From: Norana najaformis
Lineage: Eukaryota; Annelida; Clitellata; Crassiclitellata; Hormogastridae
Direction: 5' to 3'
Assembly: GCA_964023275.1 (NCBI GenBank)
Contig: OZ029916.1
Location: 25,930,953 to 25,994,952 of the forward strand
Length of the DNA: 64,000 nt
Shown: positions 35,690-49,300 of the stretch, one piece after another
Layout of the letters: each line of letters opens with the position of its first letter
How positions within the stretch are numbered: the stretch's first letter is position 1
Program-made: the position numbers and the translations under genes
Notes under the pieces: model-generated
What the model was told of the DNA's origin: nothing
What the model saw: only the letters and a program-made list of their open reading frames with translations
Databases searched by the model: none

Positions 35690-36960
35690 CTAATCTAATC
35701 TCATCTGAGGACTTCTATAGCGCCATTCTAATAATGCTCAAGGCGTCAGTCGATGGTCGCTTCCAAGCAAACTGGTTATGAAGCCAAATTCCAGAGTGAG
35801 ACCGGTTGAAAAGTTAAGAAGGGAATCCGAGAAGACACAGAAACAGCCACACTGGAAATGAGTCCAGGAGGATTTGAGTTTTTAGTCGGGATCTGAAGGC
35901 TAAAACGGACTTTGCAGAGTGAACATTTGCCGGAAGAGAGTTCCAGAGCCTAGAGCCAGGGACAGAAAAGGCACGCCTGCCGAGACTGTCCTTGTCCACG
36001 GAATAGTCCGATTAAGGCAGTTAGAAAACCTGGTCGAGTAGAGGCAAGTTTCTAGGGAGTCGGCAAAGAATGCAGACAGCGAGGTTGGCTGAAATGTAGA
36101 GTCTTGCATACAATTAGCAGTCTTTAAAATTATACAATATATTATAGGCAGCCAATGCAATGATTTTAGTATCCGTGTTCATATTTTTGAGTTTTAATGA
36201 TAGCTCTTGCCTAGATATTTTGAATTCTTTGAAGCTTAATCGATTTAGCTTTTAAAATGCCAGTAAGTAGTGAGTTGCAGTAGTCAAGACAGATGAGAAC
36301 CAGGGCATTATTCAAACAAACCGGGGCAGAACAGGGAATGTGGCGCTTAATCCTACAAATATCACGCATGCAATAGTGGGCAGACCTACATACAGAATTC
36401 ATTTGTTCACTGAAAGACAGGTTTGAGTCAAACACAACACTCAAATTGCAGGATACCAGCTGCGCTGTATCACAGAAAAGCCTAGATGGATGGACTTCAA
36501 AGAGTTAAATTTGTTCACTTACTGTAAAGTTCCAACAGGAGAAACTCAGTTTTGGGTGGGTTTAAAAGCACTCCATTTTCTCCATCCAAAACTGAATTTG
36601 GTTAAAGACGTCAGATAACAGAGAGAAAGAGCTTGAAGAAGAGGAATTATTGAGGGAAACACGGAGTTAAGTATCATCAGCATAAAGATGGTGTTTCAGA
36701 CCACTTTCACTCAGCAAAAAGCTTAATGGAGTGGTGTACAAGGAGAAAAGTAAGGGTCCAAGAACAGAGCCTTGAGGAACACCGCAGGTGAGTGGTATCC
36801 AGTCCGACATTGTTCCACAGATGAAGACAGATCGAGTACTGGAAGTAAGATATGACTTGAACCTGTTAAGGATCAGACCTGATACACCAAACCAGTGCTC
36901 AAGCCGATGAAGCAAGTTAGTACATTTGCGAAGCGCACATTGCACAACGGCAAAGCGGAA
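35690..36960 (-). mobile_element. 5'-truncated CR1-like LINE
   Basis: On the minus strand the order is SDWIPLTCGVPQGSVLGPLL and LYADDT (catalytic motif), then LICLDYCNSLLTGI, LHWLPI and SRLWNSLPANVHSAKS. This is the standard CR1 RT-to-C-terminus order. It ends at a tail with TCTATAGCGCCATTC and TCTAATCTAATCTCATCTG. Several frame shifts show it is dead. Confidence 0.88.
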
Positions 36961-38085
36961 TATGAAAAGACACAGAGCACATCAAAAACAGAAAATCGAT
37001 ACCGATATGGGCATATTTAGAATAACCGAAACCTAACCAACTTTGAAAATACCGAGAAAAAAACAAAACCGATACGGATTTGAAAACCGATACCAACCCA
37101 GCTCTATGTAGTAGACTTATTATCATTTAAATATTGTAATAAAATCCCAATGATATAGTTTTGTAAAATGGAGTGTATTAATTTTTATTGAAGGAGGACT
37201 GTAACAATTTACTCAATTTTCCTAAGCCCACTCTTGGTTTTACTATGTTTAATTGATATTCATGGATTCATTTGAATAATTTCCGATAGTATATTTTGCA
37301 TTTTTATAGTAAAGCTATGTTTTTACTACTAATTTTTGATGCATTAAGGTTACTTTTACTTATGAACTATTGTGTGATATATTTTAGTGTGGTGTTTGAT
37401 TTTACCATGTTATTTTAACCATATTGAGGCCATATGCAGATCGACTCAATTTCACACACGGAATATTCGTAAAATCAGATCTCTTTTGCCTCAGGCTGTC
37501 TTAATCTTGCTTCCCTGGATTTAATCCCACCGACATCCATGCCGGGCAGGTGTCCTACTGAAGGGATCGCGACAACAATGTGAAGTAGATCAGATTGCAG
37601 TCAGCCTTGTTGAGAGGCTCAAATAGCTTGTGAAGATGTAGAACCGTGAAAAATAATCAATAAGGCGAGGATTATGGCATCAAACCTGGCACGCAACCCT
37701 GTGTTTGGTATCACGCTATTTCTAAGAAGCAGGTAACATTTATTCCAAATTCTATATGCTCTTGGCGCTTTATATCTGAAAATCAATTATTCGTGTCTAG
37801 TACTTTCAATTATTAATGTTTAGTGCTCTCTTTGGCAAATTTCCAAAGCTCACTGTTGCACCAGGTGCTTCGACATAGCGTGGTGCTTTGACATCTTAAT
37901 CGACCCGGTCGAGTTGTTTGTTTGCGGTGCCATGGAGCTTTTGTCTGACCAGTTGAGGAACTGCGATCGAGAAAGGAAAAACTCTGGTCAGACGCTGGCT
38001 TCGGAATAACCCACAACACAAGATTTCTAAACTAGCATGTTTCTTGGCGATTTCTAGTAGATAATACTGTTACTTTGAAACGAAA
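36961..38085. other. Region upstream of the TSR/SRCR protein gene
   Basis: 36985-37095 has repeated ACCGATA-type words (GGTATCGGTTTTCAAATCCG on the minus strand), possibly a decayed DNA-transposon repeat. 37130-38085 has no recognisable feature and would include the promoter of the gene starting at 38086. The start context CGAAAATGA has the favoured A at -3. Confidence 0.4.
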
Positions 38086-38442
38086 ATGAATACCGGAAGC
38101 CTTTTGGTAGCGTTGTCCGTTCTTTGCGTCTGCTTTGTTGTCCTTGCGGTTGGCGTAGAAGCAACAACTGCAGTGGAGTTCCAGTGGGTTGAAACTCCTA
38201 TACAGTATGTCTCCGAAGGACGACAGTTGACCGGACACGTCTTGGCCACCTATAACAACACATACCTTGTGACACAGTGCGCCAGACGATGTCTCACTTC
38301 GGCCAACTGCGCCTCGTACAATTTACTCCATGTTCTGAAGCGATGCGAGATCAACGGCGAGTCTCATCTCAGCTATCCGCAGGATCTCACGTTTTCTGAC
38401 GAGGCTCAGTATTATCTACGCGACGCCTATGCGGTCGACAAG
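38086..38442 (+). CDS. TSR/SRCR gene exon 1 (signal peptide, PAN/apple-like)
   Basis: MNTGSLLVALSVLCVCFVVL is a clear signal peptide. CARRCLTSANCASYNLL is the typical PAN spacing of a helix Cys pair and the next Cys. Donor AAG|GTAACT, phase 0. Confidence 0.9.
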
Positions 38443-41400
38443 GTAACTATCAGATAGTAAGTAAATAAGTAAGTAAATAAGTACTATTTATTAGCGCGAG
38501 ACAAACAAAACATATGAGGACAGACACGTGGAGTGGCTTTTTCACAGATGCAAAATCTTCTCAACCACTTAAAACCCAAGTTTATAAGCAAACATACACA
38601 TAGACAGATGGACAGACAGACGAGAAGGATGAATGAATCCACTGTTGAACGATTTCTAGTCCATTCAATTCGCATCGGGAACGTTCGTCAACCGCCAGCA
38701 TCGCTTCTTAATAGAATCGCCAACTTAACCTCATAACTGCAGCAGATGACGGAAGGTACAGTCATCACTCGCTCTGTGGTGTCATTTATTTCAGCTGGCT
38801 CTCGGTCCCTGCGCTGATCATCCATGTAGCAATGGAGGAACCTGCCTCACGTCAAGTCCCTCGAATGGGGTCCTCTCCTTCTACTGCTTCTGCGCCGACG
38901 GATGGACCGGAAGCACTTGCTCAGACAAAGGTATATCATCGATCCACCGATCCATCGATCCGTTCATCCGTTCATCCGTTCAGTCGTACAGTTTATTATA
39001 GGATATAAAATAGCGAACAAGTAACCTAACGAATGAATTAACCGACGAGCAGATGACCAAGCGAGCAAATGACCAAGCGAGCAAATGACCAAGCGAGCAA
39101 ATGACTAAGCGAGCAAATGGCCAAGCGAGCAACTTTCGCACACCCATTCGTTCATTCGTTCTTTCGTTCATCCATTTATCCATCCATCTACTCAACAACT
39201 TGATTTGTTTCTGAAGCGGACGTGATCGCTTGGTCAGACTGGAGCGGGTGGAGTGCGTGTTCTTCCAGTTGTGGAGATGGAGTTCAGATGCGGACGAGGA
39301 ACTGCGTTGATGTCAACACCGGAGCCAACAGATCGCCACAGTCATGTTATGGAAGGGACCAGGAAGAGCAGCACTGCCGACCTCAGGAGTGCCCATGTTA
39401 GTAGTATCGCCACCACTACCACTACCATCACCACCATCACCACCATCACCACCACCACCACTCCCTCATCACCACTGACAGACTCGCAGACAGAGAGGTA
39501 AGGTAAGGTCGTTGGTCGTTTATTAAACTCCTCTGCCAACGTTAGTCTTCAGATGTGTGGACCTGGGGCTGAAGAATATGTTAGACCTAATACAACAGCG
39601 GTAGTCTAACAACTAGACAACCATCACGGCTAAATAGCGAAAGTGCTGTCATTTTCACGATGCCCCCGGATTTACCCTCAGTCTATCTGTAGACACTCAA
39701 AACACACGCTAACAGACACGCACAGATAGAAAAAGACAAACGCAGATAGGCAGTCAGACAGAGAAAAAGACAGACAACATATATAAACATACATAGACAA
39801 CCACACACATACATACAGCCAGACACATGCAGCAGGGAGACAGACACACAGACAGACATACGCAGACATACACACAGATATATAGACACCAGAGGACTAG
39901 CTTTATATAGGATGACCCTCTGTCTTTTCCCGGGGCGCAGACTGGAGCCTTTGGAGCGATTGGAGCGCATGTCTGACAGCGACTGGCTGTGGACCTGGGA
40001 ATCAGCGCCGTGTGCGGACCTGTACAAACGGAGGAACAGCCGGAGTCGATCGCCTCTGCCTCGGGCCCGTCAACGAAACGAAGCCCTGCAAAGCCACCGC
40101 ATGCGACGGTAAGATCTACGGAAGCCCCGAAAGGACCGTCTATCTGGCGTTTGAGTTTTTCTCGTTACTCTTTAACGGCCACTATATGGACGCTATATGG
40201 TGACTCATGACGGCTTCTGAGTGCTACGACCAAATCCCAATGCCCACCACAGACCCTCCAGGGGAACTTAAAGTGTCAGGGGCCTAGGGCGAACTGACCT
40301 TATCTTTGAGTGATAGCCAAATATTTTTCTACTGGTCTCTCTTCAGTCCAGTCTATGCTATACATCATTCGTTTTACCACTACATCATTCACTAACCATT
40401 AGCTATTACCTTGAGATAAATCCAATGCTATAATTTCTAACGATCACAAGATATTTCTAATTGCAAACACCGGATATAAAAGCATAATTGTATGTTCCCG
40501 TGACTTCAACAGAAGAAAAAATCGCACAGTGTTACAGCTTTAGAATCATGAGTCGAACACGTTAATAATTCTATTCGTCTGCAAGTGAAGATTTTTATAG
40601 CGACATTTTAATTCATAAGCTTGTGTTGTTTCTGAGTCAGCGCCAGTTCGCCTTCAAGGAGGGTCGACCTACGGAGAAGGACGAATTGACGTCTACGATG
40701 ACGTCACTTTGACGTGGCTTTCGGTTTGCGCAGACGATGGCTGGACGAAACAGGATGCAGATGTCGTCTGCGCTCAACTAGGACTACGCTCAGGAGCCCA
40801 GCAGGGTCAGTCAGATTCCTTTCAGTATTTATTATTAATAGCATCATCATCAGCAGCAGCATCAGCATCAGCATCGTCGTCTTCATTATTATTTTTATAT
40901 TTAAGTCATAATCAATGAGATACCAGCAATTAAGGAATGGGTGCCAATCAGGAACCTCTTTCTATCATTCTTGGGATCGATGGTTTCTTTAATCTACTCA
41001 GTAGGGTGAAACGATCCAAGCAATTTAAAGCATAGATTTTGATTGATTTAGGAACAAATATGAAAACAAGAATTCTTCCACTTCAGGAGCAAATTTTCGT
41101 AGTAGAAAATCTAAATTATTGAGGCTCTTTAGCAAATGAGTGAATGATTTTAAAACAATCTTTAACAGTTTAAAATTTTGGTGTTTATTAAAAGCAGATC
41201 TAGACAGTTTTGAGAAAATTAATTCAACAACTTTACTAAAATTATTTGAATTTTTATTTGCAGTTCGAAGCAATCATTAATTAATGCCATGTGCCGTAGG
41301 TTAACAGCAATACAAAAGCCCTCAGTATCATATTGCATAATAAACGGTTTGCTGATGATGACACTATGCGTGACTGAACCAAAATTTGAAGAGTTGATTG

Positions 41401-43236
41401 TAAGTCTGTGGTTAAATAATCTCCGTTGGCGTCCAAGCCCCTGGTCTCCTCTGGAACCTGCGTTATATTCGTCGTTCCTTATTGTACACCACGAATAGTC
41501 AAAGCCATTGTTCTATTGCTTCGCCTTTCCCTTACCATGCTGCTTCTTTCGTTAGTCCCCTTCCTTCGTCTGATGATCATCACGGTTAGTGTAAGCTACA
41601 GCTGTACAATTATGTCTAACTTGCATCTGTTCAGTGGCCAAATATCCAATAAAAGATGGTGTCACAGCCGCTGAATTTGTCGTCATCGGGTTCTCGTGTA
41701 CCGGAAGTGAGAGCAGACTAGCCTCCTGCCCTCTGCAGACCTGGCATGGAACCAGCTGTCCTTCTAGACAATACGCAGGAGTCCAGTGCATAGGTGAAAG
41801 ATTCCTTACTATTTGCTGTTGGAATGTGGCCAGTAAATTCGAAGCATATTTGTCTGCCGATTAGGTTTTAATGAAGTTCGTATGTACAGTACATCATGTT
41901 CAGCGTACATATAAGTGTATGGATTTACAAAATTCTAGTTTTAAGAGACTTGTTTAACCCCTTGAATCGGTCTTTAGCAGCATACTAAATGTAACACAAC
42001 TGTTTAGACGGAGTTATGGCAAATAACAGAAGCGAAGTCTCTGAGGTCAAATAGATAATTCGACTAAAGCACAAACACGACCACTGCAATTCCAGCGCGG
42101 CGGGACACCTTATAAGGCTAAAACATAACACATGGACACCTAACTTTTAAGGCTACAACCAAGCAGAGAAATTTTGTTGGCATTATGCCACCAAATGTTG
42201 CTAAAAATGATAACATTACGAGTGTTGTTTACCTGTGAAAGTATTGCGCACGCCTCCGTATTAGTGTTTCGCACTGCCTTGTCTGCCTCTGAATCTTCTT
42301 GATTCGGAAACAAAGCGACCCAGTAGGCACACGAGCCTAAGGATTTAAAGCCCAGGTAAAAAGCCTGTCAATAAATTCCTTTTCTTCTTTTTGTTATTTA
42401 AGAAATGGAGAATTTATGATGTCGATTACGGTGTCATTATGCATCTGACTAGTAATCATCGGCATTTTTAAGAGGTTCAGGGCTGTCGGAGTGCAAAGTG
42501 CAATTATAACACTACAATTTTAATGCGTCTTTAACATCTTTATTGACCAGATATGTATAACATAACATAATATTTATTGCTCTTTTAATGATATTGCAGC
42601 AGCAATTAAAAGCTTACAGGAACAGTGGAATAGGAGCCAAGTTAAAAGCTACCAGCTCATATAATACTTGTCCCCTATCTGTAGTCAATAGTAACTGATT
42701 ACTTATGTTTCTTAAGTAACATGGCAATGATAATAATAAAATAATAAATTCTGTTAATGTATTATACTACATCACTTCACTTTGCATTACACAATCTATT
42801 GTGTTGATTCGGCTGTCTCAGTTGACGGTCGGTGGAGCTCTTGGAGTGAATGGAGCAGCTGTTCGGTCACGTGTGCATCTGGAATCAGCAAGAGAACCAG
42901 TCAGTGCAACTCACCTCCATCTCTCCGAGGTGGAAAGAACTGCGCGGGAAATGGAACTCAGTCACGGCCATGCACTCAGCCGCCTTGTCCAGGTAAGATC
43001 TCGCGTTATCCCACGCATAACACACTCAACTGCACATGTAACAACCCCTACCCCATTATATATAAAATACTGGACACAGGTAAGTCGTATAAACCTATAT
43101 CCATGCATGTTATATTGACCTACACAGTTTAGATATCATAAATGTACATCATTTATTATTATTTTTATCCCAGGTATATACGATCCCTCAGAATTAAAAA
43201 ATTATCCGGAGAATGAAAAATTACTATTACTGTTAC

Positions 43237-43309
<73 letters not shown>

Positions 43310-46300
43310 TTATTAATAAATAATCAATAATTATTTATTATTTATTTATGAATCTATAATATGAAACTTAGAACAGTATATGCCTTACTTGTAACATGAC
43401 AAAATGTATCTACCCAAATATGTTGTGATCTTCCGTGTAAATTTCGTGTAAATAAATTATTTATTAATTTATTAATAAATAATAAATAATATGATAAATA
43501 TAATAAAATAAATTATAAATTAATAATTGAAGCTAGACTTTTCCAATGCCTTCAACACGCTGCACAGGGGTTCGCTTCTTGAGGCAGTGGCCAGAGACAT
43601 TCCAGAGCTCTACCGGTTTGCTCATGCTGCCTATTCCAGCCGTCCATTGCTGCTGTACTGCTCCAAAACCATACGATCGGAGGAGGGGACCCAGCAAGGT
43701 GATCCTTTGGGCCCTCTAGAGTTCTGTCTCGCACTTCAACCGTTTCTGACAAAGTTGCAGTCCGGTCTCCGACTCGGATTTCTGGATGACCTTACGTTGG
43801 GTGGCAGCAAGGAGACAGTGGCAGCCGATGTCCGACTTATCGTACAAGAGTCCATGAACCTGGGACTGCTACTGAATCGCCACAAATGCGAGATTGCGTG
43901 CCAAGACATCCTGGCATTAGACGAGAACTCGGCTTTCCATGGGTTTAAGAAATGACATTGCTAGGCACGCCATTGATGCCAGACCCAGCGGTCGATAGGG
44001 CAATTGGAATGAAGTCGGAGGATCTTGAGACAGCCATTACAAAAATATCTCTGCTTCACGCGCACGACGCTCTGATTCTGCTGCGGAACAGCTTAAGTGT
44101 TCCAAAACTATCATACACCAGCCGTTTGTGCTGACTCCCCGAGCTTGGTTCGGTTCGACCACTTATTTTAAATGTGGACCTTGACGATGACCATTGGCTA
44201 CAGGCTTCATTGCCGGTGAGACATGGTGGCCTTGGAATTCGCAGTGCATCGACGCTGACACTATCCGCCTTCCTGGCTTCTGCTGCGGGCACTAGCGAAC
44301 TTCAGGTATGCATTTTACCACCAGGGATGGCTGAGATGCCATACGATCTCTCAATCTCAGCACTCACCGCACGGATGGACCTGACAGGTGCAGAGCCACC
44401 AACAGGAGCAGCATCACGCCGCAAAAAGGAGTGGGATACCCGTTGGATGAGCAAGACCTGGACGGGCCTGCTTGAGTCCCTCAGTGGTTCATGCGAACGC
44501 GCTCGCCTCCTAGCCTCATGAGCACCACATTCGCGCAATTGGCTGCTGGCTCCCTCTGTATCCGCTTTGGGACTGCGTCTTTCAGACGAGAAGGTACGGT
44601 TGGCTGTGGGGTGAGACTAGGCGCAACACTTTGCGAACCGCATTTATGCCATCACTGCAGGGGAAAAATCGACGCCAGTGGACTCCATGGCCTGGTTTGA
44701 AGAGGAGGAGGAGGCTAACAACAGCGGCAGAGTATGCTGAACGACGTCTTATGGAGAGCGCTGAGCAGAGCAAAAATCCCCGCGCAGAAAGAGCATCTGG
44801 GTCTCTCAATGGAAGACGGAACACCCGCGGACGGGGTGACGCTCATCCCTTGGTCGCGTGGTCGGTGCCTAGCATGGGATGTTTCAGTACCAGACACCTA
44901 TGCAACGTCTCATTTAGCCCACATATCGATCCCACCAGGTGAAGCCGCTGACAGCACAGCCTCGTTAAAAAGGATGAAGTACGTCACCACCACTCGCAGT
45001 CATACCTTTGTGGCGGTGGCCTTAGAGACCAGCGGTGCCTGGAGTAAGGAAGGTCTTGAATTCATCGCAGAATTGGGTAGCCGGATAATAATAATAATTA
45101 TTATTATTATTCATAGCCTGTGCATATAATGTGTGTATGTGTGCATGTGTGTATGGCATAAAATTGTTGATACTTGATGTATGTTTCTAGAATAACATAG
45201 TATGTGTGCTATTTGTTGCAATTATCATTATTATTATGATGATGATTGTTATTATTATTGTTGTTGTTTTATTATTATTTCTTTTTATCTTGAGGTAGGT
45301 ATGATCACTCAGAATTTTAAAAAAGTCCGGAAAAATGAAAACCATCTGGAACGGCTAGAAGGACCCGCTAGTCCAACGGTTATTATAATATTATTATTGT
45401 TATTACATCCAATGCTGCTGCTACTACGCTAAGGTACTTATGGTGCTACTACTACCTACTACTACCACTACTACCACTCCCACTACTACCACTCCCACTA
45501 CTACCACTCCCACTACTACTACGTGTGAACCGGTGAAACGTAGGCTCGGAAGATCACGACATATTTGGGTAGATACATTTTGTCATGTTACAAGTATGGC
45601 ATATACTGTTCTAAGTTTCATATTATTGGCAAATTTATGTAGCACTATGTTTACGCATCGTCAGGCGCGCTCTAGCTTGGCAAAGTCCTGTTGACAATCG
45701 CTCAACAAGCTCGGTAGGCTCTTAATATAAGTTCAGTGGCGGATCTAGGGGGCCACGCCACCCTGCTGAGTTTAAGGGAGGGGACATAGCCATTGGATGC
45801 CCGCATGGAGTCACCTTTACAGCCTACTCTTTGCTCTTTGCCCTTGCTTTCTGAACCCGAAGGGAGACATGCCAGCGATCTACTCTCTCTTTGGGTCCTT
45901 TGTAGACTATTGGTTTCCTACATAATAGCACAACAACATTCTCCGTGACATGTTTACATGGCGTGATTAGCAACGATATTAGTTGATAAGTAGGCCTAAC
46001 CGAAATTGGCGATGCCCTTCGCCTCCTCGCTCTGACCTTTGACCCAGTCGTAAGTCGGCTCGATTCCAGCATGGATATAATATTATGGTTCCAAGGGGCT
46101 GCTGCTCTGATCGGAGTATGCCTAGTCATGAACCACCCGATACCGATCAGAAACTTAATCGTTCTGTTTGTGACACGCTACACCACCAGACGATACCTGT
46201 GTCCAAGCGGCCGCATTTGACAACCGAAGACTTCAAACGAACTACCGACCATTCATTCATTCATTCATTAATTGACTTATTAATTAAACACACGACTCGG

Positions 46301-49300
46301 TTATTTACTAGTTAAACGACTGATTGATTCAGTAATCTGTTTCTGATTGGTTTTCTTTATTATTTTTAGCTGATTAATATAAAACTATTTTCATATTACG
46401 TTTAAGGAAAGAAAATGCATTTCAAGGTAAAATGCCTCATTGAAAAAACTTGTCAGTAAAAGAATTAGGCCTGTTTTAGGCCAATTCTAATAAATATTCA
46501 GATGACTATTTCCTGTTAGCGTGCTCAAAGGACTTTTAAATTGAATTTAAATTATTAGTTAAATAATAAAACTTAAAACTATTTATTTATGGACTGACTT
46601 ACGCCGCAACACGTGACCGGGAAGCTAATCAAAGAATTTATTTAGTAGGCCTTTCTCTGCAATGCAGCGTAACCTCACCCGAACAAGTCTTAGTTGAACA
46701 TCGAATGAACGAGAACACAGGGTTGATTAATCGACTGACCATTCGATCCGCCATTCAATCCGTCATCGACCAATCGATCGACCGATTGATCTTGCGATTG
46801 ATCGACAGCAAATACAACACGTGTCACCTGTGCAAGAGTCTAATTTGTCGCCCGTAGTTCAGATATTATGTGTCTGAGCTGCTGAACTTTGTTAACTCAA
46901 ACCGAAGCTGTGAACATCACTGATCTATGAATATCATTACTGCGTGATCATGCATGTTAAAATTGTCGCCTGAGAATACTGAAAGGTCTACTGGGTCATC
47001 GTAACCGATTAGGATTGAAGGCCTATTATTTTATAGGCCTTAAATCTTGATTCAAATTCGACCTTTAGCACGATTCTTTAACAGACCTTCAACCTTTATG
47101 TAATAAATACCTATAACAGGATTTTAGTAAACCTTAGATGCTTATAGACCTACGTCCAACTATTAGAGCCTGCCATAGCCAATCGGGGCATATTCGCATT
47201 TGGAAATTGGATGCAAGCTCTGCTTGGCCTCATTTTGCAGGTGTCAAACCCAAACCGTAACATGTTAGCCCCGTCTATCACACCAATAAGATGATGCATC
47301 ACAATCACGTATAGATTAAACGACGATTACATTATTGATTGAACTGCAGGTATGTAAGTATGTATGTATGTATTACTAAATTTGTAAAGCGACTCACGAA
47401 GGCTCTGCAGCACGGCTACCTAACGGTCTCTAAATAGGAACCTCTTGAGACGGGCAGAAAATGTTTCTTGAACTGTTGAACAGGTAAGATATCGGATGTC
47501 TGGTGGAAGAGTGTTCCAGAGAGACGGCCCCACAGTGGAGAAGGCGCGGTCTGCCCGAGCAGACGTACGAGAACGCGGTGCAGTGAGTTGACCATGTGTC
47601 GCCGATCATAGTCTCTGTCGACCAGGTTGATCAGCAACCGGCTTGATGAGCTCATTGATATAATCCGGCGCTGCGCCAATGATCGACGACCTGACTATGA
47701 GGAATATTTTGAACTGTGCCCTCTTCTCAACTGGAAGCCAATGTAAGGTGTCTCGCATGTAGGTAGAAATATGCGATAATCTAGAAGTACCAGCGACTAG
47801 CCGAGCAGCACAGCTGAGGACAGACTGGAGCTGACGGATGCGGAATTTAGGCAGGCCGACCAGAATGGAGTTGCAGTAGTCCAGACGCGTGATGATGAAG
47901 GAATGGACGAGCGTGACAGCCGCGCTATAGGACACATTTCGACGTATAGCCCTTATCTGACGCAGTTCATAGCAGCAGGTCCTGCAGATTGAATTAATAT
48001 GGCCCGCCATCGACAGCTCTTCGTCTAACAAAACACCCAGATCACAAACCATTAGCAGCGAGACCCAGTTTGAAGACCCTGCCAGAATTATATCTCGATC
48101 CGCTTCCCGAAGCTTGTGGCGAGAGGCGAACCAGATGAACTGTGTTTTCGCCGGGTTCAGCCGAAGCCGGTTTGAGGACATCCATTTCTGTATATTGGGT
48201 AACCACCGTCTGGACCCTCGAGATACAGGATGTGGTGTCAGATGGATGGCATGTCGCATATATCTGCACATCATCGACATATTGATGAACCAGTGCATCG
48301 AGAGCTTTGACGACCTGGGTCAGATCGGCAGTATATAGTATGTAGAGGAGTGGCCCGAGAACCGAACCCTTTGGCACACCACAAAGAGCCGGTATCCAGC
48401 TTGATGCATCCGTCCCGACCTCAACCCTCATAGTACTCCCGTCGAGGAAAGAGCGTATCAATTTTCGAGTATCCGTCACGCAAAACCATTCGAAGTTTCG
48501 AGACGAGTCAGAGGAATCTGATGATTCAGTGTCGAATGCTGCGCTTACATCAAGTAGAGCGAGCAGCTTGACCGTCCCTGCGTCGATTGCATCATGGATG
48601 TCAGAGACAAGTCGAAGGGCCATCGTCTCAGTCGAATGGCCCTTCCTAAAATCGGACTGACGCTTTGGTATGAGTTTACTTGAGTCGAGATAGAACACTG
48701 CCTGCTGTGCGACTATTTTCTCGATGATCTTTGAGAGAAATGAGAGATTGGAGACTGAGCGATAGCTATTGACATCTTCAGGATCCAACCCTAGCCTTTT
48801 AAGGTGTGGTTTGACTAAGAGGTAGATGACCCTCGGAAAGCGATGAATTACAGAGCCGGAGTTGGAATGGAAGGAGATCATCGACAAGCTCCTGAAGAAG
48901 AAAGGTTGGAATCGGGTCCAGAGAGCATGTCTTTGTTTGGGAGGACAAAAGGAGTTCAGGAGCGGTTACCATTCTAAAGCTATCGAATTGAAACTGAATC
49001 GTGGTGTACTCCGGAGGAGGGGAACACTCTGTTGCACGTCGAACATCAGTGACCTTATCAGCCAGATAGCGTGCGTAGCCCTCAGCAGTGAAAAGTGGGG
49101 TCATAGAGTCTCCACCACGACCAGGCATGCAAGAGAGGTCGTTCCAGAGTCGACGACTGTCCCCCGTATGCCAGGCAATTACAGCCCCTCAATAGCTCTG
49201 TTCTTTGCCTTTAAAAATGTGTTATTCCCGTAACTGTCTAATCCATTCAGAGCCTTCACTGGTCTGACCAGTCCGCCTGTAGAGTCGTTCAGCCCGCCTG

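Noticed and set aside
45735-45760. GTGGCGGATCTAGGGGG, a word seen at the ends of some DNA transposons
   Set aside because: I found no matching inverted end or target duplication nearby, so I cannot call an element.
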